NCBI GenBank assembly: GCA_965153355.1
Contig: OZ231127.1
Span: forward strand, 96,410,001-96,474,000
DNA: 64,000 bases
Reading direction: 5' to 3'
From: Flaccisagitta enflata
Lineage: Eukaryota > Chaetognatha > Sagittoidea > Aphragmophora
Below the pieces are notes generated by a model. That model did no database searches, was not told where the DNA came from, and worked only from the letters and a program-made list of their open reading frames with translations. The translations under genes were made by a program, and so were the position numbers. The number at the start of each line of letters is the position of its first letter. Position 1 is the stretch's first letter. This document shows, in pieces, positions 44,886 through 55,213 of this stretch.

Positions 44886-44886
<1 letters not shown>
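44537..44886 (+). mobile_element. PIF/Harbinger-like MITE split by a HINE-like element and ending in GA
   Basis: Left end GGGTGTGATTCTAGTGAGTG, interruption 44557-44680, then ACAGCATCAACACATATACA, CTTACGAGGGAGTGAGC and GAGCGACCGAGTGACTGG. The right terminus is missing and a GA array (44886-44918) starts at GATGGTCAGA. Confidence 0.75.
44557..44680 (+). mobile_element. Short HINE-like element with an internal 19-bp hairpin
   Basis: CAAGGCCGTATACACGGCAC, GGACAGGGGCAGTATAAAAA, a perfect hairpin (arms 44620-44638 and 44644-44662, loop TGTAC), then CCCGTGCCCGCGACC. It lies in the MITE at about the same point as the insertion at 15762. Confidence 0.75.

Positions 44887-44918
<32 letters not shown>
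44886..44918. repeat. (GA)n microsatellite
   Basis: Short GA array replacing the MITE terminus. Confidence 0.95.
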
Positions 44919-44922
<4 letters not shown>

Positions 44923-45240
44923 TCGGGCATGACAAAAACGCGTGACACTGAAAATACAATGTATGCTTGTAACCTTTCTCTTTACCAAATTCTGAAGAAT
45001 TTTGGATAACAAGCTGGAGAAGAGAACGCAGCTTCCGCGGCAACTGCAGCAAAACTGGCGAGTCTACGTGATGCGCAAATTTGAATACAATTAGCCCCAT
45101 CGCGTGTTTTCGAAAGAGGCGATCGCAAAATCATCGAAATGGAAAATTCATGTTTGACGACAATTGACGACGTCCTTGCCGCAAATTAACGGCGAATTAT
45201 GAAAATGATTGGCCAAATCCAGGTATTTAAGAAGCTGTGG

Positions 45241-45243
<3 letters not shown>

Positions 45244-45291
<48 letters not shown>
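45244..45291. repeat. (GA)n microsatellite
   Basis: Pure GA array of about 48 bp. Confidence 0.96.
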
Positions 45292-45292
<1 letters not shown>

Positions 45293-45694
45293 CTTGACAA
45301 CTTGATTTCAGAGAAAGAGAAGTATCGGAAACCTGGAAAGCTCGTTCTTCTTTGGACCCTCAAGATATCCTCATCACATCATCCAACACGGAATTTCAGG
45401 TCCTAATCTCTCTTTACCCAGCATCCATCACAGGTCATACGTGGAGACGCACTCGAAAGGACGCTTTTCTACGGAAGTTTCATAGCATTCTTTTGCCTAT
45501 TTGCATGTTGTTAAATTTCAGCAGCCCGGTATGGAATACCCAAAAGGGAGATTTTTGAGTGCTTCATATTGCAAAAGTTGGGAATATCCTTTTACCCTGC
45601 TTACCTTATACATAAAGGTTGATTTTTTCATATCAATTATTCTAAATATTGTTTCTTTAGGAAAAAACTAATCAAAAAATTATTCAGGGGAGCA
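45292..45694. other. No feature recognised
   Basis: A 68-codon frame at 45352-45558 has varied composition but no motif that I recognise. Confidence 0.4.
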
Positions 45695-45965
45695 TATAGT
45701 TCTATGACCATTGATTTTCTTCCCCACAATGCGTTGCATTACATAAAAAATCTATGAATTTTTTGCTCATATAGCTATTAAACAGTGTTTTAAAGGTTGA
45801 AATAGTGGCAAACTGTGTTATACTAATCAGTATTGATGATTTAGTACTGCCAATAATTTCATTTTTCTTAAATTTTTTTTTCTCTTTTTTCCCCCTTAAA
45901 TTTTTTTTCCACCTCAAAACCCTTTGATTATTCCACCCCCTCTTCCCACTGTATACAGGCCTGGA
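45695..45965. repeat. Interspersed repeat TTGATTTTCTTCCCC, copy 2
   Basis: Same block order as 17165-17475, ending TATACAGGCCTGGA. Confidence 0.7.
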
Positions 45966-47008
45966 ATTTTTCCTTCTCATTGATTTCTGTTGATAACTTT
46001 AATCTTAACTCAAAAAAAAAAAAAAAATAATAATAATTTCAGACATCATAAATCTTCAAGATTTTTTTTTCTCTCTATTATCAGGAAAAAAGTCAAAGTC
46101 AGTCTTCGACTTTTTGAAATATTCGAGAGAAACAGGGTTTTTATTTTTTTATTAGGAAGTTGAGGGTCTTGACCGACCGATGGGTCCCTCAAACGAAATT
46201 AATAGGGTAAGTAATTTCAATTATTCTCTTTCATTTGGCGCCAAGCAGAATGCTCTATGACAAATATCTTTTGCGTTATGATTTTTTAAAGATTTATTTA
46301 CAAAAATTCATATTAAATTTTTCTTCAATTTTTTATGATTTCAAGTAGGACCAATAAAGGAGTATATCTATGTTTGTTTGTGCATGGAAATACAAGAAAC
46401 ATGTTTATGAGCATAGCTTCTCATCTGTGAGGGTGTTTTGGGGGATTCTAGCTCATTTAGTTCATTTAGCTTATTTGTTTTTATTTTAAATGTGATGAAT
46501 GAATAAATATTCTGATACATGCAAACAGATACAAAAAAGACATATCAGTGAGCATCACTGCTCATCTCTGAGGGTGTTTTCAAGCATTCTAGCTCACCTG
46601 GCTCATTTAGTTCAGTCTTTTTTTCATTTTTGATGGGATGAATGGATGTTTTGATGTGAGCATGTGAATATAAGAAAGCATGTCAGTGAGCATAGCTGGT
46701 TGTCTCGTCGAGTGATTTTGAGCATTTTAACTCATCAAGCTCATTTGGCTTAGTCCTATTTTTCTTAGATTTTCAGTGCAATCAATACATACAATTGCTC
46801 TTGATTTGATCTAGTAAAAAAAAAGATTTGCAATGACTAAAGATAAAAGCTTGGTGAAAAGTGACCAATGCTTACAACTTTTTTCTTTATGGCGACAGCC
46901 GCCATTACTGGTATAGGGTAAAAGGATACTTTCAACTTTTGCTATATGAAGCACCCAAGAAGGACTGGTTTTAGAGGTTTTAGCGAGATCAAGTGAGGAT
47001 TGGGAAAT
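45966..47008. other. AT-rich segment with weak internal repeats
   Basis: Includes TTTGGCGCCAAGCAGAATGC near 46235, a block from the interior of the ACCATGGC MITE family. A loosely repeated 110-130 bp pattern (CTCATCTGTGAGGGTGTTTT, GAGCATTTTAACTCAT, TTTAGCTTATTTG) occurs about three times at 46400-46760. No gene. Confidence 0.5.
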
Positions 47009-47132
47009 AACGAGGCCAAGTAGGCCAATAAGGTGCGACGTATGGATTGTCGAATGAATGCGTTACCCTACCAACCGTCCAACCGAATGACGTACACTTC
47101 CAGTTATAGAGGTGCTCTGTCGCACCTAAAAA
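47009..47132 (+). mobile_element. HINE-like element, AGGTG subtype, short
   Basis: AACGAGGCCAAGTAGGCCAA, subterminal AGGTGCGAC, CCAACCGTCCAACCG, hairpin AGGTGCTCTGTCGCACCT, AAAAA. The subterminal motif is the exact reverse complement of the terminal GTCGCACCT. Confidence 0.9.
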
Positions 47133-47531
47133 ATTGCCGTACATCAATGTTAAATATCTAGTTTATGTTGGGAGGTCGCTTCCGGTCAGTGCTGGGTGAG
47201 AGAGAGCGAAAGACACAAAAAGACAGACAGACACAGACAGAATCATTTACAGATCATTTCCGTATTGCATCCTGCTTCATTGTTGTATTTCTTGTTCTTT
47301 TGAAACAAATGAAAATCTCATCTCATACAAATACCATTGTGTTATGCTAGAATTTAATTTAGCCTCCTTAGTGTCCCGTGGGGAGGTGGGGAAATTCGTT
47401 GGAAGGCAAGGGTTACTGTATGTAAAAGAGACTATTGCAAGATCAGTGATAAGGGAAAAACCAGCTGCCAGTTAGTCAGACTTCGATAAGCTTCAGACGC
47501 AACAGTTAGTTAGGTTGGTCCCGGACATAGA
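47133..47531. other. No feature recognised
   Basis: Unique-looking, with a short AGACAGACAGACACAGACAG stretch at 47220. Confidence 0.5.
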
Positions 47532-47747
47532 AACAAGGCCGGATACATGGCTACCTTAGTCGCGTGCGGGTGGGCAGGGGCAGTATTTGAGTTACTAAAG
47601 CACTTGGGCACGTGCAGTGAGGCCAAAGACCGCAAAAACATAAAAAAGTAAAATGGCGACCGACTGACCGACCAACCAACCAACCAACTGACCGACCGAC
47701 CGACGGACAAAGCGGGGTGTAGTGTCGCGTAGCGCGCGGCTAAAAAA
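47532..47747 (+). mobile_element. HINE-like element, intact
   Basis: AACAAGGCCGGATACATGGC, subterminal AGTCGCGTGC, CCAAAGACCGCAAAAACATA, (GACCGACC)n with CAACCAACCAAC, hairpin GTCGCGTAGCGCGCGGC, TAAAAAA. Confidence 0.93.
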
Positions 47748-47872
47748 GTGAGTTATTTTGTCCGGAGAACTGTAAAGGCGTTTTTTTCCGAAAAGGTGCA
47801 GCAGAGATGCAGCCAAGGTTCAAACTAGACATACAAGCGCTTAGCTGAGATGGAAACATGCGACTGAAGAAA

Positions 47873-47933
<61 letters not shown>

Positions 47934-47993
47934 ATAAGCATTGTATAAAACATGCAACTGAAGAAAAACACACACACACGCGCACACACACAA

Positions 47994-48051
<58 letters not shown>

Positions 48052-48070
48052 CCACCCACACACACACACA

Positions 48071-48105
<35 letters not shown>
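47873..48105. repeat. (CA)n arrays around a 36-bp spacer repeat
   Basis: ACATGCGACTGAAGAAAGAC before the first CA block and ACATGCAACTGAAGAAAAAC before the second suggest a duplication of flank plus array. The second block has CACAAACA and CACCCACC variants. Confidence 0.95.
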
Positions 48106-48110
<5 letters not shown>

Positions 48111-48158
48111 TTGCGTAAAGAGATCGAGAATAATATCTTGTCTTGGGTAGTCTATAGA

Positions 48159-48382
48159 GGGTGAGCGTCTTGTGACGACAAAAACCGGCTTTATTCCTGT
48201 GATATGATAATGTTCCGTCCCACGAGAGAGTGAGTAAGCAAGCACGTCAGAGTGAGCGAGGGAAGCAAGGGTAGTGAAGTGGAGCAAAGTGGAGCACCGC
48301 GGAGCGAGTGAGCAGTGCGAGCAAACGAACAAACGTAGTGAGCGACCAAGAGGCCTGTTAAAAATGTGGTCATCTGTGGCCC
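48159..48382 (+). mobile_element. PIF/Harbinger-like MITE, diverged
   Basis: GGGTGAGCGTCTTGTGACGA at the left, CCGTCCCACGAGAGAGTGAG, GAGCGAGTGAGCAGTGCGAG, GTCATCTGTGGCCC at the right. Confidence 0.75.
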
Positions 48383-48384
48383 TT

Positions 48385-48490
48385 ATTAGTTACAAACACG
48401 CAACTCTATAAGAGGCTTTGTCCTTCTGTAGGTCCGTCTGTCCGTTGGTCCCTCCATCCGTGGGTCCCTCCATCCGTTGGTAAGTAAGTC
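48385..48490 (-). mobile_element. HINE-like 3' end
   Basis: TTAGTTACAAACACGCAACT, ATAAGAGGCTTTGTCCTTCT, GGTCCGTCTGTCCGTTGG and GGTCCCTCCATCCG repeats. The 5' end is missing. Confidence 0.7.
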
Positions 48491-48567
48491 TAGAGGAGCA
48501 TTTACAAGACTCATTTCCTGAAACCAACGACCCCAAGACTTACGAAAATCAGCAAATAGATTTTTAA

Positions 48568-49046
48568 GGGGACCTGATGATGAATTTTTCAAAACTCATA
48601 AGAAAAAAATATTCTATAATTTTTGTTATTCTGAATCTAAATATATCCTTTTTTTTATTTTTAACTAAAGGTAGTTTTTAAAAAAAACTCAATAAATTCT
48701 TCAAAAGAAATTTTTTTTTCTAAATTTTTTTTTCTTTTAAAATAATTTTTTTTTGCTAAAAAAAAAATTTTTTGAAAAATAACATCTTTATATTCAAAAA
48801 TTCAGTGAATTTTTAAAAGGTTTTCTTTTAGTCTTTTGATAAAAAGAAAGGTATATTTGGAGTCAGCATATCAAATTTTATAAAATATTTTTATATTTCT
48901 ATTTTTATATTTTTTGAAAATTTGAAGAATTTTCTAAGGGAGTTCCCTTAACCCAAAAATAAAAATGAAGGCATATTTGGATTCACCATAATAAGAACAA
49001 CAATATATTTTGCTCTCAGCAATTTTTTGAAAAAGACTATGTCCCC
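48568..49046. mobile_element. TTAA-flanked piggyBac-like MITE
   Basis: Left GGGGACCTGATGATG, right GACTATGTCCCC, with TTAA directly outside both ends (48564-48567, 49047-49050). The terminal GGGGAC/GTCCCC matches and the subterminal parts differ, as is common in such elements. The interior is A/T-rich and non-coding. The TTAA duplication and G/C-run end are the piggyBac signature. Confidence 0.7.
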
Positions 49047-49050
49047 TTAA

Positions 49051-49642
49051 GTCAAAGTCACTAAACAATTTTAACGGGCTATACTAGCTTTTGTAAATTT
49101 CCTGATTGTCTTTGTTAACTGGGTTCATTCATTCATACAATCATACTACCAAAAACATGTATAAATTTCATTCTGGAAACTGACTGAAAAAAGAAAACAG
49201 AAGCGCAAACAAATTCCAAAGTCGATTTCCTAGAGAGCGCTGTCGCAAAATAACGCCTGAAAAACAAAAGATTGACTATTTCCACTTGTTAACTGGTTGG
49301 CGGAAGACAACACCCCTTGCGACCTCTTCTCGTCACACTACTAGACAAAAGATGCTATTGTGAGTGGTAATGTAGATCTATTTAACATTTTTATTCAAAG
49401 CTCACATATTGTATCATAATCGGCAAGAGAATAGTTTAAGTAGTATAGGAAGGTTCAACTTGAAAAATGGATCCGGTGCCAATTTTTTTTGTTGAAATCC
49501 CATCCCCGGCATGTGCTGAGATGGTTCCCAAAGCTCAACGGTATTTTCGTAAAAATCATGGCCCCCCAAGAATAACGAAAAATCATGCAAATCATGGGAA
49601 AATCTTTGTCCACCACCCCTCTGTTTGTAGGCTCATATTTTC
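49051..49642. other. No feature recognised
   Basis: Unique-looking. The short frame at 49467-49721 runs into the hairpin below. Confidence 0.5.
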
Positions 49643-49744
49643 TAAACGATTTAAGCTAATGACCTCAACTTGGGCTCATTTTAAAGAAAAGACACAGCTC
49701 TTTAAAATGAGCCCAAGTTGAGGTCATTAGCTCAATTCGTTTAG
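49643..49744. repeat. 44-bp-arm hairpin, unit 1
   Basis: The left arm TAAACGATTTAAGCTAATGA, CCTCAACTTGGGCTCATTTT is mirrored by AAAATGAGCCCAAGTTGAGG, TCATTAGCTCAATTCGTTTA, with a loop of about 13 bases. A similar hairpin follows 180 bp later. Confidence 0.93.
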
Positions 49745-49821
49745 GAGCAGCAGTCTTCCAAAGTTGGTGCTTCCTTTGAGAAAAAGATGAATCAACCGCT
49801 CTATTTGTAGGCCTCTATCTT

Positions 49822-49920
49822 TTAAACGATTTGAGCTAGCGACCTAAACTTGGGCTCATTTTAAAGAACAGACACTGTTTATAATGAGCCCAAGTTGAGG
49901 TCGCTAGCTCAATTGATTTA
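49822..49920. repeat. 44-bp-arm hairpin, unit 2
   Basis: Left TTAAACGATTTGAGCTAGCG, ACCTAAACTTGGGCTCATT; right AATGAGCCCAAGTTGAGGTC, GCTAGCTCAATTGATTTA. CTAGCGAC/GTCGCTAG replaces CTAATGAC/GTCATTAG of unit 1 on both arms. Confidence 0.93.
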
Positions 49921-49984
49921 GGAGAAACCGTGTTCCAAAGTAGATGTTTTTTTGTTTTTTTTTAGAATAAAAGCATTGCCCCTT

Positions 49985-50033
49985 TGTTTTTGCCGGCTAC
50001 CCAAGTCGCATCCGGGTGGGCAGGAGCAGTGAT
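49985..50033 (+). mobile_element. HINE-like 5' end fragment
   Basis: GCCGGCTACCCAAGTCGCAT, CCGGGTGGGCAGGAGCAGTG. It is cut off by the next element. Confidence 0.65.
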
Positions 50034-50580
50034 AATAGTCGCAAAAGCGCTAGATGGTCAGCGGTACCCGTGCCCTGCCTAAGAAGGTTGTGCTTAAAGT
50101 TGGAGGGGAAGCAGGGCAGCGGCCCCAAAGGGGTCGATGACCTATGTGTTTACACAGAGGGGAAATTTTTCCTTCTCATCCTTCTCCTCCGTCAACCCTC
50201 CCTCAAATCCCAGTATTGAGGCCCAAATCCTAGCCTGGAGGCCCAAATTCCAGTCTCAAAGCCCAAATCCCAGCCTCGAAGCCCAAATCCTAGCCTGGAG
50301 GCCCAAATCCTAGCCTCGAGGCCAAGATTCCAGCCTAGAGGCCCAAATCTCAGCCTCGAGACTGGGATCTGGGCTCTTGGCTTGGATTTGGACCTTGGGG
50401 CTGAGATTTGGGCCTCAAGGCTGGGATCTGGGCCACCAGGCTAGGATATGGGCCTCCAGGCTAGGATTTGGGCCTCAAGGCTGGTATTTGGGCCTCGAGA
50501 CTTGGATTTGGGTTTCGAGACTGGAATTCGGGCCTCAAGACTGGGATTTGAGGGGGGTGGATGGAGAAGAAAAAGGAGAA
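50034..50580 (+). mobile_element. GGGCAGCGGCCCC element lacking its 3' end
   Basis: Leader AATAGTCGCAAAAGCGCTAG and GGTCAGCGGTACCCGTGCCC, subterminal GGGCAGCGGCCCCAAAGGGG. The interior GAGGCCCAAATCCCAGCCT array changes strand sense near 50355 into its inverted form (GGGATTTGGGCCTC), so the array itself is a large inverted repeat. Confidence 0.85.
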
Positions 50581-50582
50581 GG

Positions 50583-50701
50583 AACAAGGCCAACACCTAT
50601 AAGTCGCGTGATGATTTGAATTGACATTTGATGACTCAAGATGACCCAGGTGTTTGTGTGTGTGTCGGGGAGGGGGCGCGCGCGCACACACACGCACACG
50701 C

Positions 50702-50791
<90 letters not shown>

Positions 50792-51090
50792 TTGGCAACT
50801 TTTGGCAAATTCATCAATTTTGAGCTCCATGGCGCTTTTAGAGAAAAGAAGTTTATTTTGAACAAAGCTTCTCAGTTTAAACAAGGTTTCCCATTTTTAA
50901 CCAAGCTGACAATTTTGAGTGAATTCGCTCGTTCAAAGCGAACGGGGAAAGGTCGCAAGGGCATTTGGGCAGAAGCAGTGAGAGCAAAAAGCTAAAATGC
51001 CAAAAAAGTAAAACGGGGACTGACCAATCGATGGACGGACAGACAGGTGGATGGACGGACAAAGCAGGTGTAGTCATGTAGCACGCAACG
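50583..51090 (+). mobile_element. Composite HINE-like element around a CA array
   Basis: AACAAGGCCAACACCTATAA with AGTCGCGTG at the 5' end, then (CA)n (50683-50788), a unique stretch, CATTTGGGCAGAAGCAGTGA, AAAAGTAAAACGGGGACTGA, GGACGGAC repeats and GTCATGTAGCACGCAACGAA at the 3' end. The head belongs to the 19891-type subfamily and the tail to the common one. Confidence 0.6.
50683..50788. repeat. (CA)n microsatellite
   Basis: Starts as CGCACACG-rich and becomes pure CA. Confidence 0.97.
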
Positions 51091-51210
51091 AAAAATCAAT
51101 TGGCGGTAGATGGATGGATATTGTTTGTGCGCACATTAGAAGTCGGTCGATGCCGATTTTTTTTGTTCTCGAAATTTATGAACTATTTGAGAAGAGATTT
51201 TGAGTGGGGT

Positions 51211-51495
51211 TTTCAGATGCATCCATCAGGAACACATACATATAAGAGGGTTCATCTGTTTGTCCATCTGTCCATCCTTACGTCCATCCATCTGTCCGTT
51301 ATGCCTGTGCAAAAACCGAGTTTCCTGGCTGTTTTTGACCACGGAGAGATTCTACATTGAATCACATGTTTCATGTTTTTGATTGCTCAATTATTTCGAC
51401 TGTCTGTTCGTCCATCTGTCTCTCCATTTATGTCACATGTTCAATACACACAGAGACACATTCCCGACGCATCGTTGCCCGGTTGGGCTTGTTTT
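51211..51495 (-). mobile_element. HINE-like element, GATGC subtype
   Basis: TTTCAGATGCATCCATCAGG, AGAGGGTTCATCTG, TTTGTCCATCTGTCCATCC repeats; right CCCGACGCATCGTTGCCCGG then GGGCTTGTTTT. The GATGC motif is at both ends. Confidence 0.75.
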
Positions 51496-52950
51496 GTATC
51501 TATATGACCCTCTCCCTTCACCTTATCGTGTGTATATCACAAATAGTACTCGACTAAAAAAAAAGCTGAACCCTATTTAGAGTTGATAAAGGGGAAAATA
51601 ATTATTTGAACATTTTTATATTACAGTGATTTTAAAGATATTCAAATTTTTGTTCATTCTAGATAAATCCCAGACCTGTATCTTAAACGGTTTAGGAGCT
51701 AGAGCTTGTCAAAGTAATCTAATTTGTAAAAATGCTCATTTTTCAATGGGATTGCAAACTGATAATGTCAATTTTTCTACTCATTCTTATCCTATTTCTA
51801 AACGAATAAAACTAGAATTGCAAGATTTTAACCAAATGAAAGATCTTTTTAAGAGCTTTCTAACGGTCTAAGATTTTAATTAGTTAAATTCAATATGATA
51901 GTTTGCCTTCTAAAAGTGCGGCTTTTTTATTGAGTCGAGTAGTACGGATGTATTTAATCTCTTTAATCACAAAGGATACATGATAAAACAAAGGGATTTT
52001 CATGTTGCAAGTTCGAAAAATTGCGATTGCGGCATAATTTTCTGATTGAGCTCTGCAACTGGGCTTTCTCCTATTAATATCATATTCATTAGCAATATCG
52101 CTCATATAGGCAGTTTCCACAATAAACTAGACTGGCGGAAATTAGCTGACTGAATTCATTAACATTGATAGAAATGTCATAATTTCATAATGGTCGTAAC
52201 TAATAGCTTGAAATTTGAGCTCTATGCTCAGAATTTGATATTCTTTTAGATCTTATAAAAAAAAATTCTAATACTTAAAATGTGTTCGACTATGTTCATT
52301 TTTATCATAATCAGAGTAACATAAGAGTAACAGGGTATTAACATTTTAAGTCACTCTTTTTAAAAATCAATATCTCTAGCTAGAATTGACATTATGGTCT
52401 GAAATGTTGCATGTAACTTGAGTTATGTCTGTACTAAAAGGGGAAAAAAGAAATTTTCCATAATACCTAAGATATTGCCATTTAAAGTATAGTTAACTAC
52501 TATGTGTCAAAATCAAATTAATCATCATTTTAAACAAATCAATGAAAAGTGAAATTTTTCCATAGTAAATGATGATTGGTCACCATAAAATCTTCAGTTC
52601 TTATTTAAGGATTGCAGTTAAATAAAAATGACCTGTAGGTGGCTAGGCTTAATGATTTTTTGATGTCTTTTTTATGGTGGTTTTGAGTGATTTTGGCCTA
52701 TTTTTTGCTACTTAGCATATCAAGATTTTAAGTATGAAGGATATTAGCTAGGCACTGAATCCCAAGTAATGTATTACAACAGCTTTATCATGAAAAAAAA
52801 AAGGATTAGCATGATAAAAACAATGTTTTTGCCTGTTATATCATGAATTGCAGCTGGACCGGTTTATTGTGGAAATGACCTATAGCGCATTCGCTTAGGT
52901 TGTGCAAGCCCATTTGTTTTGAGAGAGTTTGCCCACTCATCTTACTTTTT
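51496..52950. other. AT-rich sequence, no feature recognised
   Basis: No satellites or recognised elements. Short frames only. This is one of the least repetitive parts of the window. Confidence 0.5.
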
Positions 52951-53345
52951 TTAGCTTAATCGTACATTTAGAGCTAATTCTCATTTTTGAGCTAACTCGC
53001 TCATTTGTGCCTACTCCCTCATTTTGAGCCAGCTCGCTCATCATGAGCTTATATTAAGCCAATTGTAGAAAATTTAATCGGTTTGATCTTACATGAAGAA
53101 GGGAACTAGTTTTCATTTTTTACTATATTTGAGGATTTTTTGGTGTCTTTGCATTTTTTTCAAAAAACTCGCTCATTTATGAGCAAACTTGCTCGATGAT
53201 GAGCGAATGGGAATACTGTTTTTTCCGACTTATTCTCAAATGAGTTGGGTTGCTCAAAAATTTGTTTACGCTTATTATGAAAGGCGCGCTCAGTTATAGA
53301 CATGCTCACTCACTTATGAGCAAGCACGCTCATTTTTACGTATTG
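52951..53345. repeat. Degenerate GAGC...GCTCATTT repeats
   Basis: Scattered units of the form TGAGC(N)6-8GCTCATTT, for example TTTGAGCCAGCTCGCTCATC and TATGAGCAAGCACGCTCATT. Each contains the short palindromic pair GAGC/GCTC. Confidence 0.6.
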
Positions 53346-54995
53346 TCCGCTCATGTTGGTATGTACCATTGCATTCCTCAAGTCATAAGCTTTCCAATGA
53401 TATGCTGGAGTATATATTTTTGTTCAAAGTTACTAATACTTTCATAAAAAGTATATCTGCGCAAGCTCTATGAATGAAACGCAGAAATTGTCTGCGGCGC
53501 GATAAAAGTTTGCCACCGCACAAGCATAGAATTTTCAATCGGCAAAGTTAACACATGTACGCAATGCGCAGCAGTGCGCAACATCCGATTTTCATGCGGT
53601 TTTTTGCTCCAAGTTCCAAAATTACTCAGCTATATTCTATAAATTCGGAATTTTTCTATGTCTTCTTTAAGTAACGCAATATCAGATTGGGTAACATACA
53701 AATATCATTGCTCTAGCTAGAACCAAAAAAGACTTTTTAGACCGCTTTTTTTGCATGATTTTGACTTACCCTCGAGACATTGGGTTGATATATCATATGT
53801 ATAGATATCATCAAGCATTGTGCTTGCTTAATTAGCGAAAAACCGAGGGCTGAAGCATGTCGTTCACTTGAAATTGAAAACTGCGGACAAATTTTATTTT
53901 CACGTCCCCCGGTTCCATATTTCCTATACTAGTTTAAGCTTTCTTTCGATATATCACATGATAGGATTTTAGTGATAGGTGCATTTCAATAAACTACAAT
54001 TGATGAGGATGTCTCTTGAGCTCTCTGCTACGTTTTGGCCGACCACCATCACTTTTCCCGCTGAAAATATAAGTTGACTGAGATTTTCTTTTCTTTTCTA
54101 TATAGATAACATGTAGTTTCTTTTGCTCATCGCGTCAAGGCGTGTGGTCGTAGAGATAAAATGAAAACAGATTTGAATTCCTCATGTTTTGGAGATTATT
54201 AGAGTGGCTCGCCTTAACTAAACGCAGCCTGGTTTGGCCACAACAACCTTTTGTTTAAAGTTTCAACAACTATGGAATTCATTCGACAATTTTTTTCAAA
54301 AAAGAAAATATATTGTGATGATAGTAGGCATGAATAACAAAAATTTCTTGCACTGGAACATTTTCATGCCCTTGTCATTGCTTGGGAGTGCAAGTAGTCA
54401 AGATAGTCATTTCCGACACAGTATTTTTCTTGTGAGCTCCATGAAACTTAATTTATGTTACGTTTCTGTTGTGAGCCCAGAGGTATAGTAGGGTGGTTAG
54501 GTTTTAGTAGGCCCCTAAGATGAAATGCTTAGGGATAGATCAAAATGATTTTTGGACTGAGATGGATGGATTAGGGTGTCAAAACCTCAAATTTGGGTAG
54601 GATGAATTATGAAAGCAAATTTGTCAAAAATAGGTGGAGTTTGCTTGTGGACAATATTGTGAGAAAACAGACTCATGGATTTTGATTTTTTTAGCCTAAA
54701 TCCCTTCAGAGACATCCAATGAGCATTACCCAAGTACAGGACACCCCAGTAAAATTCATTTTTTCAACATATGGAAGTTAGATTTTTGGTTGTTGAGCCC
54801 TAAAAAGGTCATAATCGAGGATATGGTGGTAGGTGTGGGTGGTAAACTGGTTCCTTTGGAGGCATTTCAGCCCCTAATTTTTTTTTCTTATCAAAGTACA
54901 ATAGTCAAGGAGGGTATATACCAAAAATCAGCCAGGTGCTTGCATTTTAAACAGTTGTGATGCGACTTTGAAAATCCTAGAAAATCCATTTATAT
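53346..54995. other. No feature recognised
   Basis: Unique-looking sequence on both strands. No gene, satellite or element end identified. Confidence 0.5.
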
Positions 54996-55027
54996 TTTAG
55001 ACTCGGGTTATTGTCTCCCCCGGTTAA

Positions 55028-55213
55028 AGAAATGAATGAATGAATGAAATAATGAATGGACTGTACTTGAATTGTATATATATTGTGTTTGAATGAATGA
55101 ATGAATGAATGAATGAATGACTGAATGAGTAAATTGTATCTAGATTGTATTTGAATAAAATAATGAATGAATGAATGAATGAATGAATGAATGAAGGAAT
55201 GAATGAATGAATG
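55028..55213. repeat. (GAAT)n tetranucleotide arrays
   Basis: Three GAATGAAT blocks separated by a repeated spacer (TTGAATTGTATATATATTGT / TAAATTGTATCTAGATTGTA). Confidence 0.92.
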
